Shown here: positions 17,252 to 24,389 of the stretch, in pieces
Layout: each line of letters begins with the position of its first letter
Numbering within the stretch: position 1 is the first letter of the stretch
NCBI GenBank assembly: GCA_020638905.1
Contig: JACKHP010000014.1
Location: 1 to 64,000, forward strand
Direction: 5' to 3'
Length of the DNA: 64,000 nucleotides
Source: Planctomycetota bacterium
Lineage (GTDB): Bacteria; Planctomycetota; B15-G4
Position numbers and translations under genes: made by a program
Notes under the pieces: generated by a model
Databases searched by the model: none
What the model saw: the letters and a program-made list of their open reading frames with translations, nothing else
Told to the model about the DNA's origin: nothing

Positions 17252-20041
17252 ATGACGCGCGGCCGATCGCTCGCTGCTGCCCTCGTCCTGGTCCTGTTCG
17301 TCGGGGACGTCGCGCGCGCGTCCGCCTCGGGCGACGCGCTCGTGCTGCCGCCCGCCCCGGGTGCGCGCACGTACGTCCCGGCGGGGGGCGACTCGCCCGA
17401 CGGCGATCCCCTCGGCGGCCTTCTGCCCGCAGCGCCGGATTCGCGCGCCGCGCGCGCTGCGTCCGCAGGCGCGGGAGCAGGAGCAGGAGACGGGGCGGCG
17501 TCCTACGCGGCGCTCACGTCGACGCTGCTCGGCGACGGCGAGGGCCTCGAGGGCGACCTGCCCACGGCGATCGCCTTCACGCCCGACGGCGCGACGATCG
17601 TCATCGCCCACGAGGAGAGCATGAACCTCGTGCTCTTCGACGCGCTCACGACGACTGTCACCGGCGTGATCGCGCTCTCGGGGCATCCGTCCGACATGGC
17701 GCTGTCGAGCGACGGGGTGCACGCGGTCACCGCGAACCACGCCGACGACACGGTCTCCATCGTCGACCTCGCCGCCGGAGTCGAGACCGGCGTCGTGCCG
17801 GTGGGCTCGCAGCCGGGCATCGTGCGCATCACGCCGAACGGCGCGACCGCGGTGGTGGGCAATCCCGGCGAGAACAGCCTCTCGGTGATCGACATCGGCA
17901 GCGCGACGGAGTTGCACCGCGTGTTCGGGATGGGCTTCTCGAGCATCGTGCGCCTCACCGGTGAGTCGGGCGTGACGACGGCCGAGTTCGTCGACCTCGT
18001 GTGTCCCGGCGACGTGACGGCCGTGCACAGCAATGCCGGCGCCGACGAGCTCGACGTGGTCGACCTCGTCACGGGCGCCGTCACGGCCGTGCCGTGCGCC
18101 GACTTCCCGTTCGGGATGGCCGTGACCCAGGGTGGCGCCACGGTCGTCGTGGCGCACCGGCTCGCGGCCCGCACGCTGTCGATCCTCGACGTGGCGACGC
18201 GCTCGATCACGTCCACCGTGACGACCTCGGTCGACCTCGACGGACGCATCGCGGTGAATCCCGGCGGGACGAAGGCCATCGCGTCGGTGCTCAACGGCGT
18301 GATCGTGATCGACCTCGGCACGGGCCTGCACGGACCGGTGCTGTCGACCGCCTCGGTCGACGAGATCCTGACCACGTCCGACGGGCTGTACGGCCTGTGC
18401 GTCGGCTACCGCGGCAGCCTCGTCTCGTTCGCCGGCGCGCTCGTGAAGGACCTCAACAACCAGGTCGCGTGCTACCAGGGGGCGGTCTCGCCGGTCGCGG
18501 CGCGCGGCGCGATGGTCTCCAGCCACAACGGCGAGGACCTGCTCGTGATGACCACGAACGGCGCGGCCGGCGCGCTGGTCGGCAAGGTACCGAGCGGTCC
18601 GCCGCCCGAGGGCGACCGGGCGCGGCGCGTGGCCGTCACGCCCGACGGCGCGCTCGCGGTGATGACCGACATCCTGTCCGACACGGCCACGATCGTGAAC
18701 GCGCAGTCGGGCGCGCTCGTGGGCATCGTGCCGGTGGGCGACCGTCCGTCGGGCGTCGCGATCACGCCGGACGGCAGCCGGGCGGTGGTCGCGAACCTCG
18801 ACAGCACGTTCGTCTCGGTGATCGACCTCGTCACGCTGGGGGTCACGAACGTGACCACGTCGACGCGCAACAGCGAGGTCGCGATCTCGCCCGACGGCCA
18901 CTACGCCTACGTGTCGGTCGTCGTCGCCGACGGCATCTGGCGCATCGACCTCGACACGCTCACCCTCGACGGGCCCAAGCTCCCGGTGGGAGAGATGGGC
19001 AGCGTGTTCTTCGGCTTCCAGCAGAACAGCGGCCTCGCGCTCGGCCACGACGGCAACGTGCTCGCGGCCTGCAACAGCTTCGACGACACGGTCACGCTGA
19101 TCGACACCGCGAGCTGGACGGTGTTCGCGACGGTGCCGGTGGGCGACGCGCCGGTGCGCGCGGTCTTCACGTCCGACGACGTGCGCCTGCTCGTGAGCAA
19201 CCGCGACGGCGGGACGATCTCGGTGATCACCCTCGCCGGCGCGGGCTCGTCGGTGACGTCCACGCTCACGGCCGGCACGTGGCCGTTCGAGATGGCGATC
19301 TCGGCGGACGACGGCACCGTCTGGGTGGCCGACTTCCTCGACGACGACGTGCGCCGCATCGCGATCACGTCCGGCGCGACCGCGATCGTCCCGCTGCCCG
19401 ACGCGCCCCAGGGTCTCGCGTTGCGCGACGACGGCACGCGCCTCGACGTGGCCACCGGCAACTGGTCGGTCACGATCGGGCCCGGGAGCAAGGTCGTCGT
19501 GAACCAGTCGGGCGACGTGACCTCGATCGACACGGCGAGCGCGACGGTGGTCGAGTCGGTGGCGACCGGACAGCCGCCGGCAGCGCTCGCGCGCGTCCCG
19601 GGCGGCGACGCCGTGCTCGTGCCCGCACCGCGCGCCGACGGCTGCCTGCGCGTCGACCCCGACGCGGGGCTCTTCGCCGACCTCGGCGGCTCCCTGGCCG
19701 GCACGACGGGCCTGCCCCCGCAGCTCGTCGGCGCCGGGACGCTCCAGCCGTTCGCGCCCACGACGCTCGCTCTCCACGGCTTCCACCCGAACCGTCCGGT
19801 CTACGTGCTCATCGGGCTCTCGGTGCTCGGCCTGCCGTTCAAGGGTGGCGTGCTCGTGCCGAGCCCCGACATCGTGGTCGGTCCGATCCCGTCGGGACCG
19901 CTGGGGGCCTTCTCGCTCACCTTCCCGTGGCTCGGTCCCGCGCCGCCCGGCACGCAGATCGTCTTCCAGGACTGGATCGCCGACCCCTCCGGCCCGGCGG
20001 GCTTCGTCGCCACGAATGGACTCGTGGCGACGCAGCCGTAG
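17252..20041 (+). CDS. Secreted multi-repeat beta-propeller protein (YVTN/YncE-like)
   Basis: A 929-residue exported protein. The signal peptide spans residues 1-24 (LAAALVLVLFVGDVARASA), and a GGGAG site lies about 9 bases before the ATG. A low-complexity Ala/Gly segment follows. Residues about 95-800 consist of repeated 40-45-residue blades with the pattern G-x-x-P-x-x-(V/I)-A-(I/V)-(T/S)-P-D-G-x-x-(A/V)-x-V-(A/T)-N (for example VGDRPSGVAITPDGSRAVVAN and SGHPSDMALSSDGVHAVTAN), typical of YVTN seven-bladed propellers. There are enough blades for two propellers. The last about 120 residues begin FADLGGSLAGTTG and match the C-terminal domain of the protein at 13307. Function is unknown; likely surface binding. 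Confidence 0.83.
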   Translation: MTRGRSLAAALVLVLFVGDVARASASGDALVLPPAPGARTYVPAGGDSPDGDPLGGLLPAAPDSRAARAASAGAGAGAGDGAASYAALTSTLLGDGEGLEGDLPTAIAFTPDGATIVIAHEESMNLVLFDALTTTVTGVIALSGHPSDMALSSDGVHAVTANHADDTVSIVDLAAGVETGVVPVGSQPGIVRITPNGATAVVGNPGENSLSVIDIGSATELHRVFGMGFSSIVRLTGESGVTTAEFVDLVCPGDVTAVHSNAGADELDVVDLVTGAVTAVPCADFPFGMAVTQGGATVVVAHRLAARTLSILDVATRSITSTVTTSVDLDGRIAVNPGGTKAIASVLNGVIVIDLGTGLHGPVLSTASVDEILTTSDGLYGLCVGYRGSLVSFAGALVKDLNNQVACYQGAVSPVAARGAMVSSHNGEDLLVMTTNGAAGALVGKVPSGPPPEGDRARRVAVTPDGALAVMTDILSDTATIVNAQSGALVGIVPVGDRPSGVAITPDGSRAVVANLDSTFVSVIDLVTLGVTNVTTSTRNSEVAISPDGHYAYVSVVVADGIWRIDLDTLTLDGPKLPVGEMGSVFFGFQQNSGLALGHDGNVLAACNSFDDTVTLIDTASWTVFATVPVGDAPVRAVFTSDDVRLLVSNRDGGTISVITLAGAGSSVTSTLTAGTWPFEMAISADDGTVWVADFLDDDVRRIAITSGATAIVPLPDAPQGLALRDDGTRLDVATGNWSVTIGPGSKVVVNQSGDVTSIDTASATVVESVATGQPPAALARVPGGDAVLVPAPRADGCLRVDPDAGLFADLGGSLAGTTGLPPQLVGAGTLQPFAPTTLALHGFHPNRPVYVLIGLSVLGLPFKGGVLVPSPDIVVGPIPSGPLGAFSLTFPWLGPAPPGTQIVFQDWIADPSGPAGFVATNGLVATQP

Positions 20042-20052
20042 GCGCCGCGCGC

Positions 20053-20086
20053 GCGATCGGCGGTCGAGCGGCGTCACGCCGATCGC
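20053..20086. terminator. 10-bp hairpin between convergent genes
   Basis: GCGATCGGCG (20053-20062) and CGCCGATCGC (20077-20086) pair perfectly around a 14-base loop in the 84-bp gap between the propeller gene and the metal-binding lipoprotein gene. There is no U-tract. The perfect 10-bp stem at a convergent junction argues for a shared bidirectional 3'-end structure. Confidence 0.5.
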
Positions 20087-20125
20087 CAGCGTCGACGCTA
20101 CGCCCCCTCCGAACCGGTCGGACGT

Positions 20126-21082
20126 TCAGCCGTCGCCGAGGGCTGCGTCGAGCCGATCGAGGTTCTGCGACAGCAGGTCGAGCACGTCCTTGTCGCCGGT
20201 GAGCTCGGCGGGGGACGGGTTCTCGGCCGGCGTGACGACCACGCTCGTGACGCCGAGGCGCGTGCGCAGCGCGTCGACGACCTCGGGACGCGGGGCCGAC
20301 TCCCACAGCAGCAGTGCGGGGGCGCCCGCAGGCTCGGCCTGCGCGAGGGCGTCGGAGACGAGCGTCGCGGTCGACCCGTCCCAGCGATCTTCGGGGGCGA
20401 GCAGGACGTTCGTGAGCGCGAACCCGTAGCGGCGCGCGACGTAGTCGTACGCGGGGTGCGACGCGAGCACGCGCCGTGCGCGCAGGCGCGGCGCGAGGGA
20501 CGTCCAGCGCGCGTCGAGGTCCGCGAGCGCCGCGTCGAGCGCGCGCAGTCCCGCGGCGAACTCCGACGCGTGCTCGGGGAAGCGCGACTGGAAGGCCCGC
20601 GCGATGACCTCGGCCTGGGCCTGGGCCTGGACGGGGTCGAGCCACGTGTGTCCGTCGATGCCCTCGTGGGTGTGCGCGCCGGCCGGGCCGTGGCTGTGCG
20701 TGACGGCGCCCGGGTGCACGAGCCAGGCGCCGCGGAAGCCGTCGGCCGTGTCGATCACCCGGCTGGACGGCAGGCTCGCCGTGGCGACCCACTTCTCGTA
20801 CTGCGCGCCGTTCACGATCACGAGGTCGGCCGCGCGGTACCGTTCGAGCACCTCGCGCGACGGCTGCCAGAAGATCGGATCCTCGCCCTCGGGGACCGGA
20901 CAGCGCACGTCGATCGCGTCGCCGGCGATGCGCCGCGCGAAGCAGGCCGTGGGCGCGAACGTCGTCACCACGACGGGCCGCGCGTCGGCGTCCGCTGCGT
21001 TCGTCGAGGACGGCGCGGGCGCCTCGCCGCCGCACGCGGCGAGGCCGGCCAGCAGCAGCGCGACGAGTCCGCGGATCCTCAT
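20126..21082 (-). CDS. ZnuA-like metal-binding lipoprotein of an unusual ABC system
   Basis: A 318-residue periplasmic substrate-binding protein of the ZnuA/TroA cluster. The lipoprotein signal has lipobox LAAC (Cys at residue 17). Family features are FAPTACFARRIAGD, the His-rich loop HSHGPAGAHTHEGIDGHTWLDP (ZnuA: HVWLDP), and SHPAYDYVARRYGF, with its conserved His. The canonical first ligand in GxDPHxxxP is replaced: the protein reads GEDPIFWQPS, with Ile at residue 70. Thus at least two His ligands are retained and one is missing, so zinc specificity is uncertain. It is the last gene of a four-gene chain; its ATG overlaps the permease stop (ATGA). Confidence 0.82.
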   Translation of the reverse strand: MRIRGLVALLLAGLAACGGEAPAPSSTNAADADARPVVVTTFAPTACFARRIAGDAIDVRCPVPEGEDPIFWQPSREVLERYRAADLVIVNGAQYEKWVATASLPSSRVIDTADGFRGAWLVHPGAVTHSHGPAGAHTHEGIDGHTWLDPVQAQAQAEVIARAFQSRFPEHASEFAAGLRALDAALADLDARWTSLAPRLRARRVLASHPAYDYVARRYGFALTNVLLAPEDRWDGSTATLVSDALAQAEPAGAPALLLWESAPRPEVVDALRTRLGVTSVVVTPAENPSPAELTGDKDVLDLLSQNLDRLDAALGDG

Positions 21083-22245
21083 ACCACGCGCGCCAGGTCG
21101 GGCAGCCACGCGGCGCCGACGGCCAGCACCGCGCCCGAGAGCGACAGCGCGGCGAGCACGAGCAACGCCACCTCGAGCGCCAGCAGGCGCACGACCGTGG
21201 ACGGCGCCGCGCCGAGGTGCCGCAGCGTGGCGATCTCGCCGCGGCGCAGGCGCACCGAGAGCAGCAGCACGAGGCCCACGAGCAGCAGCGTGGCGAGTCC
21301 GAGGGACCAGAGCAGGCCGTCGACGAGCGCCTCGATGCGCAGCACGTACGCGAGCAGCTCGTCGACCACGTCGCGCGGACGCAGCACGACCAGCCGGTCG
21401 TCGTCACCGAGGCGCGCGGAGAGCAGCGTGGCGGCCTTCCTGTCGCGCGGCACGAGCAGCAGCGCCGAGAGCGGACACGCGTCGGGGTCGCCGTGCAGGT
21501 GGAAGCTGGCCAGGTTCCGCTCGGTGACCTCCTGCTCTTCGACGAGCGCAGGACCCACGGCCACGTGCTCGGCGTCCCGTCCCAGCAGCAGCTTCGGATC
21601 GACGGCGGTGGCCTCGGCGTGTCCGTGCAGCAGGCCGTCGACGACCCAGGCCGTGTGGACGTCGACGAACACCGCGTGGTCGTCGGCCGTGCCGCTGCGG
21701 GACAGCACGCCGCTGACGTGCATCGTGAGCGAGCCCGGCGACGCGACGTCGTAGAGTCCCGTCGGGTCGGACGTGATCGTGTCGCCCACATCGAGGCCCA
21801 GCTCGTCGGATACGTCGGCGCCGAGCACCGCCTCGCCGAGCACGAGCGGCAGCGTCCCGCGGGCGGCGTGCAGGCCGCGCAGCTCGAAGTACTCGGGTCC
21901 GGTGCCCACGAGCGGACGCCCGCGCGCCGTGTGCATCAGGTGCAGCGGGATCACGAGCGCCTCGCCGTCGCGTCCCAGGGCGCGGGCGTCGCCCCAGGTG
22001 ATCGACGGCTGGTCCGCGCGCCGGAAGGCCAGCGCCGCGAGCACGAGGTCGAAGCGGTACCCGCGCGCGCCGGCCACCAGGGGCGTGGCGTCGGCGCGCG
22101 CGACGAGCGCCGACTCGTACGCGCGCAGTCCGAGGGCCACGCCCGCGGGGATCGTGAGCGTGACCGCCAGGCACAGCACCAGGATGATCGACTGCGTGCG
22201 GTGGTGCACGACCGAGCGCAGCGCGAGCAGCGGCAGTCCCTTCAC
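21079..22245 (-). CDS. FtsX/LolE-type ABC transporter permease
   Basis: A 388-residue MacB/LolC/FtsX-type permease. It has one N-terminal helix (TQSIILVLCLAVTLTIPAGVALGL), a large extracytoplasmic domain of about 230 residues, and then three C-terminal helices, with LRRGEIATLRHLGAAPSTVVRLLALE matching the FtsX-family coupling region between them. This topology normally serves mechanotransmission or lipoprotein release, not metal import through a channel as in ZnuB. The GTG start at 22245 overlaps the ATPase stop (GTGA), and its stop overlaps the lipoprotein start. The fusion of such a permease gene with a ZnuA-like gene in one chain is notable. Confidence 0.86.
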   Translation of the reverse strand: MKGLPLLALRSVVHHRTQSIILVLCLAVTLTIPAGVALGLRAYESALVARADATPLVAGARGYRFDLVLAALAFRRADQPSITWGDARALGRDGEALVIPLHLMHTARGRPLVGTGPEYFELRGLHAARGTLPLVLGEAVLGADVSDELGLDVGDTITSDPTGLYDVASPGSLTMHVSGVLSRSGTADDHAVFVDVHTAWVVDGLLHGHAEATAVDPKLLLGRDAEHVAVGPALVEEQEVTERNLASFHLHGDPDACPLSALLLVPRDRKAATLLSARLGDDDRLVVLRPRDVVDELLAYVLRIEALVDGLLWSLGLATLLLVGLVLLLSVRLRRGEIATLRHLGAAPSTVVRLLALEVALLVLAALSLSGAVLAVGAAWLPDLARVV

Positions 22246-22925
22246 GGCGCGCTCCCGTGTGCGATCGCGGACATGTCGAGCACGCGGTCGAAGCGCTCGA
22301 GCAACCGCTGGTCGTGCGTCACGACGAAGAGCGCGGCGTCGACCGCGTGCGCCTGTTCGAAGAGCAGGGCGAGCGCGGCGTCGGCGTTGTCCGGGTCGAG
22401 GTTGCCCGTGGGTTCGTCGGCCAGCAGCAGCGCGGGACGCGTCACGAGCGCGCGGCACAGCGCGACCCGTTGGCGCTCACCCTGCGAGAGACGCCGCGGC
22501 CTGGCGCGCAGCAGCGCGCCGAGTCCGGTGGCCTCGGCCAGCTCGGCCACGCGGACGCGCGCCGCGGCGTCCCACGTCGGGGGACGAGCCACGTGCAGCG
22601 GGAGCGCGACGTTCTCCTCGACGGTGAGCTGGTCGAGCAGCTCGAACTCCTGGAACACGAGCCCGATCTCGGCCAGTCGTCGCGCGCGCCGCGCGGCGTC
22701 GGGCAGCGTCGAGAACGGGCGTCCGTCGAGCTCGACGCGTCCCCGTCCGGGGACCAGGATGCCGGCCAGCAGGTGCGCGAGCGTGGTCTTGCCCGAGCCG
22801 CTCGCGCCGATGCACGCCACGCGCTCGCCGGCGAGCACGTCGAGGTGCGCGACCTCGAGCAGGAAGCCGGTGTGCGCGTAGCGGAAGCTCACGTCGCGCA
22901 GGGCGACCCTCGGCGGCGGGCTCAT
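22242..22925 (-). CDS. ABC transporter ATP-binding protein (LolD/MacB type)
   Basis: A 227-residue ATPase. Walker A is GASGSGKTT (near residue 40), the Q-loop region is LVFQEFELLDQLTVEENVALPL, the signature is LSQGERQRVALCRAL, Walker B is LLLADEPTGNLD, and the switch His is in VVTHDQRL. The DEPTGNLD form and the VFQxFxLLxxLT stretch are typical of LolD/MacB/FtsE ATPases that pair with FtsX-type permeases, in agreement with the next gene. The start and stop both overlap neighbours (ATGA and GTGA), so it is the second gene of a tightly coupled chain. Confidence 0.94.
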   Translation of the reverse strand: MSPPPRVALRDVSFRYAHTGFLLEVAHLDVLAGERVACIGASGSGKTTLAHLLAGILVPGRGRVELDGRPFSTLPDAARRARRLAEIGLVFQEFELLDQLTVEENVALPLHVARPPTWDAAARVRVAELAEATGLGALLRARPRRLSQGERQRVALCRALVTRPALLLADEPTGNLDPDNADAALALLFEQAHAVDAALFVVTHDQRLLERFDRVLDMSAIAHGSAP

Positions 22926-24259
22926 CGCGGCTCTCCCGCGGACGCGTCCGGCAGCGGGGCGGCCGACACGCGCCGCTGTTCGAGGACCTCCTGGCCCGCG
23001 ATGCGCCAGCCGTCGTCGGTGGCGCGCACGACGTAGCGCGCGAGCGACTCGTTCGTGCGCGCGTGGGAGTGGCCCCAGTGACGCACGACGCCGTCGACCT
23101 GCCAGCGCGCGAGGACTCTGAAGGCCGGCGCGGGGTCGTCGCCGAGCGTCCCGATCTGCTCGACCTCGGCCGAGATCAGGCGCACGGCCGAGACCTTCGC
23201 GACGGCGCCGCCCTGGTCGGCCATCACGAGACTGCGATGCACCTCGTCGTACAGCCGCTCGAGCAGGTCGCCGGTCACGCTGCGGGCGAGCGCGTCGTAC
23301 ACGTCGCTCTCGGAGGCGTAGTCGAAGGCGCGGTAGATGTTCGCGTGCAGCGGCGTGAAGATCGCGAGCGCCTCGGCGCGGTCGGGCAGCTCGTGCGGAG
23401 TCCAGGCGACGGGGAGCGCGAGGCGGCCGATCGGCGAGGGCCACAGCGCCGCACCGGTCGCGAGCAGCAGTCCACCGGTCAGCACGCGCGCGCGTGTGCG
23501 CGGCGAGCGCAGCGCGAGCAGCAGTCCGAAGCCTCCCAGCGCACCGGCCAGCAGCGGGACGCGGCGCGAGGTCGAGCCGGGCGCGCGCGGCACCGGCAGC
23601 GGCGCGGGACGCTCGGCCGCGGGGTCGGCGTGCCACGTGAATCCCGGTTCGTCGGCGGTCAGCACGACGCTGCGCTCGGACGCGCCGCGCTCGACGAGCA
23701 GACGCACCTCGGCCCGTGCCGCACGCTCGTCGTGTGCGAACGGGTCGGCCAGCTCGGGCGGGTAGTCGTCCCAGGCGAAGGCCACCTCGCGAGGCTCGGC
23801 CTTGACCGGATACGCCAGCACGAGCGCGACCTGCGTGGCCGCCCGTCCGCCGAAGACCGGGTACAGCGTGGCGGACGTCGACGGGTCGCCGGCGAAGGTC
23901 GAGAAGTCGCCCGGCACGGGCGTCACGTCGACGCCATCGACGCTCACGTGCACCGATCGGCGCAGGTGCGCGGCGAGCGCGTCGCGCAGCGGGACCGCCT
24001 CGTCGGGAGCGAGCGCGTCGGGACGGGCGCGCGGGGCGTCCACGAGCAGGTCGAGCAACGCGAGGTTGAGCGTCACGCGCAGCACGACCGCGTCGTCGTC
24101 GACGCGCAGGCGCAGGTCGAGATCGGGGCCGTCCTTGGGATGCAGCAGGGCGGCGCCGAGGCAGGTCGCGGCCACCAGCAGCGCCACCAGCGGGCGCCAC
24201 GGACATGAGTTGCGCGGCGAACGCAGGTCCCGCGAGGACGGAAGACAAGGATCGGACAC
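22922..24259 (-). CDS. Unrecognised membrane protein heading the ABC cassette
   Basis: Not recognised. With the GTG start at 24259 the product is about 445 residues. It has a hydrophobic N-terminal segment (PLVALLVAATCLGAALL) that looks like a signal anchor or signal peptide. A periplasmic beta-rich domain follows, including DLDLRLRVDDDAVVLRVTLNLALLD and EVAFAWDDYPPEL. Two further hydrophobic stretches lie near residues 230-280, and a soluble C-terminal domain of about 150 residues follows with LARWQVDGVVRHWGHSHART. An ATG at 24337 is possible but overlaps a TATGAT hexamer that could be the -10 element. Its stop overlaps the ATPase start (ATGA), which makes it a probable fourth component of the transporter. 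Confidence 0.68.
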   Translation of the reverse strand: MSDPCLPSSRDLRSPRNSCPWRPLVALLVAATCLGAALLHPKDGPDLDLRLRVDDDAVVLRVTLNLALLDLLVDAPRARPDALAPDEAVPLRDALAAHLRRSVHVSVDGVDVTPVPGDFSTFAGDPSTSATLYPVFGGRAATQVALVLAYPVKAEPREVAFAWDDYPPELADPFAHDERAARAEVRLLVERGASERSVVLTADEPGFTWHADPAAERPAPLPVPRAPGSTSRRVPLLAGALGGFGLLLALRSPRTRARVLTGGLLLATGAALWPSPIGRLALPVAWTPHELPDRAEALAIFTPLHANIYRAFDYASESDVYDALARSVTGDLLERLYDEVHRSLVMADQGGAVAKVSAVRLISAEVEQIGTLGDDPAPAFRVLARWQVDGVVRHWGHSHARTNESLARYVVRATDDGWRIAGQEVLEQRRVSAAPLPDASAGEPR

Positions 24260-24332
24260 CGGGCAGCCTGCTCGACGGACGGTCGCGTCGGGCGTCGCAC
24301 GAGGTCGGACGGCGCACGTCGACGCGACCTCG

Positions 24333-24338
24333 ATCATA
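24333..24338 (-). promoter_or_regulatory. -10-like TATGAT before the ABC cassette
   Basis: TATGAT on the minus strand (24338 down to 24333) matches the -10 consensus at five of six positions and lies in the 130-bp gap between the helicase gene and the first gene of the ABC chain. No good -35 is seen 16-18 bases upstream. It favours the GTG at 24259 over the ATG at 24337 as the start. Confidence 0.35.
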
Positions 24339-24389
24339 CGAGACGGATCCGCTGCGCGGTCGTCCGCGCGCGGACGCTCGGCCCGGGTC

